64,000 bases of DNA, from positions 72,492 to 136,491 of the forward strand of contig NZ_JBHUIW010000017.1 of the NCBI RefSeq assembly GCF_042682915.1. Direction: 5' to 3'. Each line of letters opens with the position of its first letter. The stretch's first letter is position 1. Below the pieces are notes generated by a model. It saw nothing but the letters and a program-made list of their open reading frames with translations, was not told the origin of the DNA and searched no databases. The position numbers and the translations under genes are program-made. This stretch comes from Rhodoplanes azumiensis (lineage in GTDB: Bacteria; Pseudomonadota; Alphaproteobacteria; Rhizobiales; Xanthobacteraceae). Below, in pieces: positions 1 through 7,790 of the stretch.

Positions 1-166
1 CGGTGTGGGCGATCCGCGCGCCACCGCGGCATCGCCCGGGGGGTGATGCTCCCGTCGCACATCCGACCAATGGCGCGCCGTGCTTGCGTCCGCCCCGCCT
101 TGCCGCGGCCCGGCCCGGCGTGCCATAGGTGCGGCCGCGCCGGTCACGGCGGTTCAGAGGATCATC

Positions 167-985
167 ATGCCGGATACTGCAGGGCTCCTGCGCGGCAAGC
201 GCGGGCTCATTTTTGGCGTCGCCAACAATCGTTCGATCGCCTGGGGGATCGCCAAGGCGGCCCGCGCCCAGGGGGCGGAGCTCGGCTTCACCTACCAGGG
301 CGACGTCCTCAAGAAGCGGGTCGAGCCGCTCGCCGCCGAGCTCGGCGCGCGCCTCCTCGGGCATTGCGACGTCACCGAGCCGGCGACCATCGACGCCGTG
401 TTCGCCGCCGCCGCCGAGGCGTGGGGCTCGATCGACTTCGTCGTCCACGCCGTCGCCTTCTCGGACAAGGACGAGCTCGACGGCCGCTATGTCGACACCT
501 CGGTCGACAACTTCACCAAGACGATGCTGATCAGTTGCTACTCGTTCACGGCGATCGCCCAGCGGGCCGAGAAGCTGATGCCGAACGGCGGCGCGCTGCT
601 GACGCTCACCTATTACGGCGCCGAGAAGTGGATGCCGCACTACAACGTCATGGGCGTCGCCAAGGCGGGGCTCGAGGCGTCGGTGCGCTACCTCGCCGCC
701 GATCTCGGCGCCAAGGCGATCCGGGTCAACGCCGTCTCGGCCGGCCCGATCAAGACGCTCGCCGCCTCCGGGATCGGCGACTTCCGCTACATCCTGCGGT
801 GGAACGAGTACAACGCGCCGCTCAAGCGCACCGTGACGATCGACGAGGTGGGCGACACGGCGGTCTATCTGCTGTCCGACCTGTCGCGCGGCGTGACGGG
901 CGAGATCCACCATGTCGACGCCGGCTACCACGTCGTCGGCATGAAGCGGCCGGACGCGCCCGACATCTCGGTCGTCAAGGAGTAG
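167..985 (+). CDS. fabI: Enoyl-[acyl-carrier-protein] reductase (NADH), FabI
   Basis: A 272-residue cytosolic short-chain dehydrogenase that carries out the last reduction of each fatty acid elongation cycle. The N-terminus has the FabI nucleotide-binding segment GLIFGVANNRSIAWG. The catalytic set is Tyr149, Tyr159 and Lys166 within YYGAEKWMPHYNVMGVAK, followed by SAGPIKTLAASGI, all diagnostic of FabI. The ATG at 167 is chosen because family similarity begins there; in-frame starts further upstream add a tail unlike FabI. The gene precedes aroC by 129 bp on the same strand. Confidence 0.95.
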   Translation: MPDTAGLLRGKRGLIFGVANNRSIAWGIAKAARAQGAELGFTYQGDVLKKRVEPLAAELGARLLGHCDVTEPATIDAVFAAAAEAWGSIDFVVHAVAFSDKDELDGRYVDTSVDNFTKTMLISCYSFTAIAQRAEKLMPNGGALLTLTYYGAEKWMPHYNVMGVAKAGLEASVRYLAADLGAKAIRVNAVSAGPIKTLAASGIGDFRYILRWNEYNAPLKRTVTIDEVGDTAVYLLSDLSRGVTGEIHHVDAGYHVVGMKRPDAPDISVVKE

Positions 986-1114
986 CCGGGGCCGCAGCGC
1001 CCTCGGGTGCGGGGCGCGGACCCGTCCGCGTCGCCCGCGCGCCGGGCGGGGCGATTTGACCCCGGCAGGTCCGGCGCGCTACCAGACCGGGCAGCGCAGG
1101 ATCCCCTTAGAACC

Positions 1115-2281
1115 ATGTCGTTCAACACCTTCGGCCATCTGTTCCGGGTCACCACCTTCGGCGAGAGCCACGGGCCGGCGCTCGGCTGCGTGGTCGACGG
1201 CTGCCCGCCGCGCATCCCGATCGAGGCGGCCGAGATCCAGGCGTTCCTCGATCGCCGCCGGCCCGGCCAGTCGCGCTTCACCACGCAGCGCCGCGAGCCG
1301 GACGCGGTGAAGATCCTCTCCGGCGTGTTCACCGACCCGGAGACCGGCGTCCAGGTGACCACCGGCACGCCGATCGCCCTTCTGATCGAGAACACCGACC
1401 AGCGCAGCAAGGACTACGGGGCGATCAAGGACACCTATCGGCCCGGTCACGCCGACTACACCTACGACGTGAAATACGGCTTTCGCGATTATCGCGGGGG
1501 AGGGCGCTCCTCGGCGCGCGAGACCGCCGCGCGGGTCGCGGCCGGCGCGATCGCGCGAAAAGTGGTGCCGGGCCTCTCGGTGCGGGCCGCGCTGGTCCAG
1601 GTCGGCCGTCACACCATCGATCGCGCCCGCTGGGACTGGGACGAGGTCGACAAGAACCCGTTCTTCTGCCCGGACGCCGAGGCGGCGAAGGTCTTCGCCG
1701 ACTATCTCGACGACGTGCGCAAGGCCGGCTCCTCGGTCGGTGCGGTGGTCGAGGTGATCGCCGAGGGCGTGCCGCCGGGGCTGGGCGCGCCCGTCTACGG
1801 CAAGCTCGACGCCGATCTCGCTGGCGCCCTGATGGGCATCAACGCCGTGAAGGGCGTCGAGGTCGGCGCGGGCTTCGCGGCCGCCGCGCTCACCGGTGAG
1901 GAGAACGCCGACGAGATGCGCCTCGGCAACGACGGCGCGCCGCGGTTTCTCACCAATCACGCCGGCGGCGTGCTGGGCGGCATCTCGACGGGCCAGCCGC
2001 TGGTCTGCCGCTTCGCCGTCAAACCGACCTCCTCGATCCTCACGCCACGGGCGACCGTGAACCGCTTCGGCGAGGAGACCGAGATCCTCACCAAGGGCCG
2101 CCACGACCCTTGCGTCGGCATAAGGGCCGTGCCGGTCGCCGAGGCGATGGTTGCGTGCGTGGTGGCCGATCATTATCTGCGCCAGCGCGGGCAGGTCGGC
2201 ACGCCGCCGGCCTGGCCGTTCGCGCGCCCTGCCGGGGCCCCCGAAGAGATCCCCGCCGCTCACACGAAAGTCCGCGAATGA
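1115..2281 (+). CDS. aroC: Chorismate synthase
   Basis: A 388-residue enzyme converting 5-enolpyruvylshikimate-3-phosphate to chorismate, the last common step of aromatic synthesis; it needs reduced FMN. The first family signature, GESHGPALGCVVDG, starts at residue 16. The second, GGGRSSARETAARVAAGAIARK-like, lies near residue 130. The ATG at 1115 gives the typical N-terminus MSFNTFGHLF. Its TGA overlaps the ATG of ribB (ATGA at 2278-2281), so the two are probably translationally coupled. Confidence 0.96.
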   Translation: MSFNTFGHLFRVTTFGESHGPALGCVVDGCPPRIPIEAAEIQAFLDRRRPGQSRFTTQRREPDAVKILSGVFTDPETGVQVTTGTPIALLIENTDQRSKDYGAIKDTYRPGHADYTYDVKYGFRDYRGGGRSSARETAARVAAGAIARKVVPGLSVRAALVQVGRHTIDRARWDWDEVDKNPFFCPDAEAAKVFADYLDDVRKAGSSVGAVVEVIAEGVPPGLGAPVYGKLDADLAGALMGINAVKGVEVGAGFAAAALTGEENADEMRLGNDGAPRFLTNHAGGVLGGISTGQPLVCRFAVKPTSSILTPRATVNRFGEETEILTKGRHDPCVGIRAVPVAEAMVACVVADHYLRQRGQVGTPPAWPFARPAGAPEEIPAAHTKVRE

Positions 2282-3396
2282 CCAACGAGAACAGCAGGCG
2301 CGTGGAGGCGGCCGTCGCCGCCTTCGCGCGGGGCGAGCTGGTGATCGTCACCGACGACAACGACCGCGAGGACGAGGGCGATCTGTTCGTCGCCGCCTCG
2401 ATGTGCACGCCCGAGAAGATGGCCTTCGTCATCCGCCACACCTCGGGCATCGTCTGCGCGCCGCTCTCCGCCGAGGAGGCGAAGCGACTGCGGCTCGATC
2501 CGATGGTGGCCTCGAACGACGCGCCGCTCGGCACGGCGTTCACGGTGTCGGTCGACGTCAAGCGCGGCTTCGTCACCGGCATCTCGGCCGAGGAGCGCAC
2601 CAACACGGTGCGGGCGCTCGCCAACCACAACACCGTGGCGGCCGACTTCGTGCGGCCCGGCCACGTCTTCCCGCTGGTCGCCCGCGAGGGCGGCGTGCTC
2701 ATGCGCTCCGGCCACACCGAGGCCTGCGTCGACATGTGCCGGCTCGCCGGCCTGCCGCCGGTCGGCGTGCTGGCCGAGCTGATGAACGACGACGGCACCG
2801 TCATGCGCGGCCCCGAGGTCGCGGCCTTCGCGAAGAAGCACGATCTCGTCGCCATCTCGGTCGCCGATCTGATCGCCTACCGGCAGGTGCGCGACAAGCT
2901 GGTCGAGCGCATCTCGACCTTCACGGTGCAGACCGAGATCGGCCCGCTCAAGGGCCACGCCTATGTCACGCCGTTCGAGGCCGTGCACCACATGGCCCTG
3001 GTGGTCGGCGACATCGGCGACGGCCGGAACGTGCCGACCCGGCTGCACCGCCACAACCTGCTGCGCGACACCTTCGGGGGCGCCCCGACCGTGCACGCGG
3101 CGCTGCGGCGCTTCAAGCAGGAGGGGCGCGGCGTGTTGGTGTTCCTGCGCGACGGCACGGTCGGCGTGCCGGCCGCCGACCTGCCGAAGAACGGGAACGG
3201 CAACGGGAGCGGCGAGGCGCCGACCGACTCCGAGGCGGCCCGCACCCTGCAATGGCGCGAGATCGGCGTCGGCGCACAGATCCTCAAGGATCTCGGCGTC
3301 ACCTCGATCCGCCTGCTCACCTCGGCCGAGCACAAGTATGTCGGCCTCGCCGGCTTCGGCATCGAGATCACCGGCACCGAGCCGATCGGGGCGTAG
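2278..3396 (+). CDS. ribB: 3,4-dihydroxy-2-butanone-4-phosphate synthase with degenerate GTP cyclohydrolase II-like C-terminal domain
   Basis: A 372-residue protein of riboflavin synthesis. The N-terminal half (about 1-205) is a RibB domain with the acidic metal-binding motif DDNDREDEGD (residues 26-35) and RSGHTEACVDM; it makes dihydroxybutanone phosphate from ribulose 5-phosphate. The C-terminal half resembles GTP cyclohydrolase II in outline but lacks the zinc cysteines: where active enzymes have a Cys-rich stretch, this one reads TRLHRHNLLRDTFGG. It is therefore probably not a cyclohydrolase. A Gly/Asn-rich insert (NGNGNGSG) interrupts that domain. Such RibB-X proteins are known in alphaproteobacteria. 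Confidence 0.92.
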   Translation: MTNENSRRVEAAVAAFARGELVIVTDDNDREDEGDLFVAASMCTPEKMAFVIRHTSGIVCAPLSAEEAKRLRLDPMVASNDAPLGTAFTVSVDVKRGFVTGISAEERTNTVRALANHNTVAADFVRPGHVFPLVAREGGVLMRSGHTEACVDMCRLAGLPPVGVLAELMNDDGTVMRGPEVAAFAKKHDLVAISVADLIAYRQVRDKLVERISTFTVQTEIGPLKGHAYVTPFEAVHHMALVVGDIGDGRNVPTRLHRHNLLRDTFGGAPTVHAALRRFKQEGRGVLVFLRDGTVGVPAADLPKNGNGNGSGEAPTDSEAARTLQWREIGVGAQILKDLGVTSIRLLTSAEHKYVGLAGFGIEITGTEPIGA

Positions 3397-3412
3397 GGCG
3401 GTTTCCGAAGCC

Positions 3413-3529
3413 GGTCGTTCCGGGGCGGCGCGCAGCGCCGAGCCCGGAACCCATATCCCCTGAGTCCCGAATTCGCAGGGACCGGGCGTGTGGATTCCGG
3501 ACAGCCGCTCTGCGGCTTCCGGAATGACC
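3413..3529. repeat. Palindromic intergenic repeat, family B, copy 1
   Basis: A REP/BIME-like element of two imperfect hairpins. It opens GTCGTTCCGGGGCGGCGCGC and closes near CTTCCGGAATGACC, so its outer ends are inverted. Related copies lie at 14271-14345, 36263-36386, 45758-45860 and 63821-63900. It follows ribB and may terminate or protect that transcript. Confidence 0.75.
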
Positions 3530-3622
3530 GCCTCTGTTCTTTATGTCCGATAAATCGATCGTGAACGCCAGTTCAGCGCCGCCCGTGAGAACATTGCGAT
3601 TCTCGGCACGGCGGAGACGGGC

Positions 3623-4495
3623 ATGCGGACGGGATTCTCGGCGGCGGTGATCGGGGCGGGGCTCGCGGCTCTCGTCGTGGCTGGCGCCGGACCTGGCCTG
3701 GTGGCCGCGCCGGCGGTGCGGCTCGCGGACCTCCCGACGTCGCAGGCCGATTCGACCGTCGACGTGGAGCTGGTGCTGGCCGTCGACATCTCCTACTCGA
3801 TGGACCCCGAGGAGCAGGCGCTCCAGCGCGAGGGCTACGTCGCGGCGCTGACCTCGCCGGAGTTTCTCGCCGCCCTCAAGCAGGGCATGCACGGCAAGAT
3901 CGCCGTCACCTATGTCGAATGGGCGGGCTCGGCCGACCAGCGCGTGCTGGTGCCGTGGCGCGTGGTCGACGGCCCCGGCAGCGCCGAGGCCTTCGCGGCG
4001 TCGATCGCCGAGGCGCCGTATCGACGCGCTTACCGCACCTCGATTTCCGGTGCGCTCCTGTTCTCGGCGGATCTGTTCAAGGACAGCGGCCAGCGCGGCA
4101 TCCGCCGCGTCATCGACGTCTCGGGCGACGGCGCCAACAACCAGGGCGCCCAGGTCGATCACGTCCGCGACGAGGTGATCGCCAAGGGCATCACCATCAA
4201 CGGCCTGCCGCTGGTGCTCAAGCGCCCGAACGCCGCCACCATGGATCTCGAGGCGCTCGACATCTACTACGAGGATTGCGTGATCGGCGGCCCGTCCGCC
4301 TTCATGATCCCGATCCGCGACCGCAGCCAGTTCAAGGAGGCGACCCGCACCAAGCTGGTGCTGGAGATCGCCGGGCGCACGCCCGAGGCGCGGGTGATCC
4401 CGGTGGCCGAACCCGAGCCGCGCGCGACCCCCCGGGTCTCCTGCACGATCGGCGAGCGCATGTGGCAGCAGCGCTGGGGCCGGGATTTCAATTGA
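3623..4495 (+). CDS. DUF1194 / VWA-like secreted protein
   Basis: A 290-residue protein with a hydrophobic signal peptide (about residues 1-30, ending near VAAPA), so probably periplasmic. After it comes VELVLAVDISYSMD, a DxSxS metal-ion-dependent adhesion motif as in von Willebrand A domains, and later VIDVSGDGANNQG. This matches the DUF1194 family, whose substrate or partner is unknown. It stands alone between ribB and an exchanger gene on the same strand; a role in protein-protein contact is inferred from the fold only. Confidence 0.85.
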   Translation: MRTGFSAAVIGAGLAALVVAGAGPGLVAAPAVRLADLPTSQADSTVDVELVLAVDISYSMDPEEQALQREGYVAALTSPEFLAALKQGMHGKIAVTYVEWAGSADQRVLVPWRVVDGPGSAEAFAASIAEAPYRRAYRTSISGALLFSADLFKDSGQRGIRRVIDVSGDGANNQGAQVDHVRDEVIAKGITINGLPLVLKRPNAATMDLEALDIYYEDCVIGGPSAFMIPIRDRSQFKEATRTKLVLEIAGRTPEARVIPVAEPEPRATPRVSCTIGERMWQQRWGRDFN

Positions 4496-4620
4496 GCGAT
4501 CGGCCGGGGTGTCGCCCCGGTCCGACGGCGCCGTGCGCCGGTGCCGGTCCGTTCGATTACGCTTTGCCTCCGCGTGGCTCGCTGTACAGTGGAGCGGATC
4601 GGCGCGACTGGAGCGACACC

Positions 4621-5631
4621 GTGTCCCCGTTCCTGCCCTGGCTGAAGCTCGCGGCTTGCGCGGCGCTGATCGGTTTCGCCGGCCCGCGGCTGACGCGTTA
4701 CGGCGACATCATCGCGCGGCGCACCGGGCTGTCGCGCTCGTGGATCGGACTCGTCCTCCTCTCCACGGCCACGTCGCTGCCCGAGCTCGTCACCGGCATC
4801 AGTGCCGTCACGGTCGCGGGCGCACCCGACATCGCGATCGGCGATGCGCTCGGAGCCTGCATCTTCAATCTCGCCATCCTGGTCGTGCTCGACGCGCTCC
4901 ATCGCGACGAGCCGATGTATCGGCGCATCGAGCAGGGCCACATCCTGACGGCCGGCTTCGGCGTCATCCTGATCGGCTTCGTCGGCGCGTTGGTGTTGCT
5001 GTCGCGCGAGACGCCGGGGCACCGCCTCTTCCACGTCAGTGCCTACACGCCCGTGATCGTGGTTCTCTACGTGGTGGCCATGCGGGCCGCCTATGTCTAC
5101 GAGCGGCGTGCCGCCGGCGCGCTGCCGCCGATCAGCGGGTCCGAGCCCGGCACGACGCTGCGCGAGGCCGTTCTACAGTACGCCGCGGCGGCTGCCGTGA
5201 TCTTCGCGGCGGGCGCCTGGCTGCCGTTCGTCGGCACCGAGCTCGCCGACGCGATGGGCTGGCGGACCTCGTTCGTCGGCACGCTGTTCGTCGCTGCCTC
5301 CACCACGCTGCCGGAGCTCGTCGTCACGGTCAGCGCGGTCCGCATCGGAGCGATCGACATGGCGGTCGCCAACCTGCTGGGCAGCAACCTGTTCGATGTC
5401 CTGATCGTGGCGGTCGACGACGTCGCCTTTGCCGACGGGCCGCTGCTGGCCGCCGTCTCGCCGGTTCACGCGGTGTCGGCCTTCGCGGCCGTGATCATGT
5501 CGGCGATCTTCATCGTCGGGCTCCTCTACCGTCCGGAGACCCGGTTGCGCGGCACGATCGGCTGGGTCAGCGTCTCGCTCCTGATGGTGTATCTGCTCAG
5601 CGCTTACGCGATATATCTGCACGGACACTGA
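4621..5631 (+). CDS. Na+/Ca2+ exchanger-family membrane protein (CaCA superfamily)
   Basis: A 336-residue polytopic membrane protein with two inverted alpha-repeats. Repeat one contains LLSTATSLPELVTGISAV and GDALGACIFNLAI; repeat two contains VAASTTLPELVVTVSAV and NLLGSNLFDVLI. These are the hallmark cation-binding segments of the family. The GTG at 4621 is chosen over upstream in-frame starts because a GGAG lies at 4610-4613, seven bases away, and the protein then begins at the first membrane segment. The transported ion is not determined. Confidence 0.85.
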   Translation: MSPFLPWLKLAACAALIGFAGPRLTRYGDIIARRTGLSRSWIGLVLLSTATSLPELVTGISAVTVAGAPDIAIGDALGACIFNLAILVVLDALHRDEPMYRRIEQGHILTAGFGVILIGFVGALVLLSRETPGHRLFHVSAYTPVIVVLYVVAMRAAYVYERRAAGALPPISGSEPGTTLREAVLQYAAAAAVIFAAGAWLPFVGTELADAMGWRTSFVGTLFVAASTTLPELVVTVSAVRIGAIDMAVANLLGSNLFDVLIVAVDDVAFADGPLLAAVSPVHAVSAFAAVIMSAIFIVGLLYRPETRLRGTIGWVSVSLLMVYLLSAYAIYLHGH

Positions 5632-5643
5632 GACGACGATGTC

Positions 5644-6882
5644 TTACCGCACGAACGTCGCGACGATCTCGACGTGATAAGAATACCTGAACTGGTCGAC
5701 CGGTGTGACGTCGGTCAGCCGGTATCCGCCGGCGATCAGGATCGCGGCGTCGCGCGCGAAGGTCGCGGCGTTGCACGACACCGCGACGACGACAGGCACG
5801 CGGCTCGCCGCCAGCGCGCGCGCCTGCGCCTCGGCGCCCTGGCGCGGCGGATCGAACACGACGGCATCGACCTTCATCAGCTCCTGCGCCACCAACGGCC
5901 GGCGGAACAGATCGCGCGCCTCCGCCGTCACGGGCTTCAGCCCGGACGTGTTCTGCGCGGCGCGCGACAGCGCCTGGACGGCGGCGGCGTCGATCTCGAC
6001 GGCGCGCACCTTCGCGCGCTCGGCGAGACGTAGCGCGAACGGCCCGAGGCCGGCGAACAGGTCGACGACGCGCTTCGCGTCTCCCACCTGGGCCTCGACC
6101 AGCCGGGCGAGCGCCGCTTCGCCTGCGGCGGTCGCCTGCAGGAACGGTCCCGGCGGCAGCGCGACCACGGCGCGGCCGATCTTCAAGGTCGGCGCGACCC
6201 GCTGCGCCACCATCTCGCCGTGCCGTGTGAGCCGGGCGAGCCGGTGCGTTTCTGAGACTGCGGCGAGTGCGCCGGTGCGGCCGGCGTTCAGCGGGCCGGA
6301 GCCGCGCACGTCGACGTCGAGCCCGTCGTCGGTCGCCGTCACCTGGATGTCGAGCGGCTTCTTCAGCGGACCCAGCGCCTCGGCGATCGCCCAGGCGACC
6401 TCGACGAAGCCCTTCAGGCTGGGCGCCGTCACGGGGCAGCGGTCGATCGGCACGATCTCGTGGGCGCGCTGCGCCGCAAAGCCGACCTGGAGGATGTCGC
6501 GGGTGCCGCGCCGCGCGTGCAGGGTGACGCGGCGGCGGCCTTCGCCGTGCGCGTCGATCAGCGCGCCGACCGGCGCCTCGATCCCGGCGGCGCGCAGCGC
6601 CTCGACGAGACACGCGCGCTTCCAGGTCCGGTAGGGCGCCTCGGCGAGGTGCTGGGTGGCACAGCCGCCGCACACGCCGAAATGCGGACAGATCGGAGCG
6701 ATCCGGTCCGGGCTCGCCACCTCGACCCGCACCAGCCGGCGGCGGTCCGGATGGCCCGGCACCGGCTCGGCCGCGACGGTCTCGCCGGGCAGCGCATAGG
6801 GCACGTAGATCGGGAACTCGGGTCCGTCCACGACGCCGTCGCCGCGCCGGCCGAGCGACGCGATGGTGAGGTGCTCGGTCAC
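5644..6882 (-). CDS. TrmA/RlmD-type RNA (uracil-5)-methyltransferase
   Basis: A 412-residue SAM-dependent methyltransferase of the RumA/TrmA family. Cysteines in CPHFGVCGGC and later DRCPV fit the [4Fe-4S] cluster of RlmD. The SAM motif is VVDLFAGLGPFAL, the catalytic Cys lies in VSCNAATFARD, and the general base Glu in YSYHVEIVATF. 23S rRNA is the likely target but is not proven. The start is GTG at 6882, which overlaps the TGA of tlyA (GTGA), so it is co-translated with that gene. Confidence 0.9.
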   Translation of the reverse strand: MTEHLTIASLGRRGDGVVDGPEFPIYVPYALPGETVAAEPVPGHPDRRRLVRVEVASPDRIAPICPHFGVCGGCATQHLAEAPYRTWKRACLVEALRAAGIEAPVGALIDAHGEGRRRVTLHARRGTRDILQVGFAAQRAHEIVPIDRCPVTAPSLKGFVEVAWAIAEALGPLKKPLDIQVTATDDGLDVDVRGSGPLNAGRTGALAAVSETHRLARLTRHGEMVAQRVAPTLKIGRAVVALPPGPFLQATAAGEAALARLVEAQVGDAKRVVDLFAGLGPFALRLAERAKVRAVEIDAAAVQALSRAAQNTSGLKPVTAEARDLFRRPLVAQELMKVDAVVFDPPRQGAEAQARALAASRVPVVVAVSCNAATFARDAAILIAGGYRLTDVTPVDQFRYSYHVEIVATFVR

Positions 6883-7631
6883 GTCGGGTCTCCGGGCGGC
6901 GCGTCGCGCCGCGCGATCAGCAGGAACTCGCGGTTGCCGTCGCCGCCGGTGATCGGGGAGGGGAGCAGGACGCGCACCTCGCAGGCGAGGGATCGCACCA
7001 GCGCCGCGGCATTCTCGCAGACGGCCGCGTGGACGGCGGGATCGCGCACGAGGCCCTTCTTCAGATGCTCGCGGCCCGCCTCGAACTGCGGCTTGATCAG
7101 TGCGACGAGGTCGCAGCCGGGTGTGGCGAGCGCGAGCGTGGCCGGCAGCACCAGCGCGAGCGGGATGAAGCTGACGTCGATCACGACGAGGCTCGGCGCG
7201 GTATCGAAGTCGTCGGACGTCAGCGTCCGGATGTCGGTCGCCTCGCGGGAGACCACCCGCGGATCGGCCCGCAGCTTCGGGTGGAGCTGATCACGACCGA
7301 CGTCGATCGCATGGACCTTTTCGGCGCCGCGGGCGAGCAGCAGATCGGTGAAGCCCCCCGTCGAGGCGCCGACGTCGAGGCAGACGCGGCCGGCCGGGTC
7401 GATCGCGCCGGCGTCGAGCGCGGCCGCGAGCTTCAGGGCGCCGCGCGAGACGTAAGGATGCGCCGGTGCGGCCGCGATCACGGCGTCGGCGGGAAGCGTG
7501 TCGGAGGGCTTGCCGACCGGCACGCCGTCGGCCGTGACCAGGCCGGCCGCGATCGCGGCCTGCGCCTTCGCGCGGCTCTCGAACAGGCCGCGGTCGACCA
7601 GCAGCCGATCGGCGCGCAGGCGAGGGGACAT
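6879..7631 (-). CDS. tlyA: TlyA-family RNA 2'-O-methyltransferase / hemolysin A-like
   Basis: A 250-residue protein with an N-terminal S4 RNA-binding domain (LRADRLLVDRGLFESRAKA...) and a C-terminal FtsJ-like methyltransferase domain with the SAM motif CLDVGASTGGFTDLLL. Family members methylate 16S and 23S rRNA. The ATG at 7631 is chosen because S4 homology begins there; the longer reading frame runs into a palindromic repeat. It lies downstream of dxs, as in many Hyphomicrobiales. Confidence 0.92.
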   Translation of the reverse strand: MSPRLRADRLLVDRGLFESRAKAQAAIAAGLVTADGVPVGKPSDTLPADAVIAAAPAHPYVSRGALKLAAALDAGAIDPAGRVCLDVGASTGGFTDLLLARGAEKVHAIDVGRDQLHPKLRADPRVVSREATDIRTLTSDDFDTAPSLVVIDVSFIPLALVLPATLALATPGCDLVALIKPQFEAGREHLKKGLVRDPAVHAAVCENAAALVRSLACEVRVLLPSPITGGDGNREFLLIARRDAPPGDPT

Positions 7632-7665
7632 GATGGGCCGACGTCTCGTGCCGACGTGTAGACGT

Positions 7666-7772
7666 GTAGGGTGGGCAAAGCGAAGCGTGCCCACCGTGTC
7701 GGATCGATGACCGATGGATCGCCGAGTCTCGACGGCGTGGGCACGGCGCTCGCGCCCCTTTGCCCACCCTAC
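7666..7772. repeat. Palindromic intergenic repeat, family A, copy 1
   Basis: A 107-bp element bounded by perfect 15-bp inverted repeats, GTAGGGTGGGCAAAG (7666-7680) and CTTTGCCCACCCTAC (7758-7772), with inner GTGGGCA/TGCCCAC hairpins. The second copy is at 61165-61262. It sits in the 159-bp gap between dxs and tlyA and could attenuate read-through. Confidence 0.9.
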
Positions 7773-7790
7773 GGTCTCGGGCCGCCCGCC

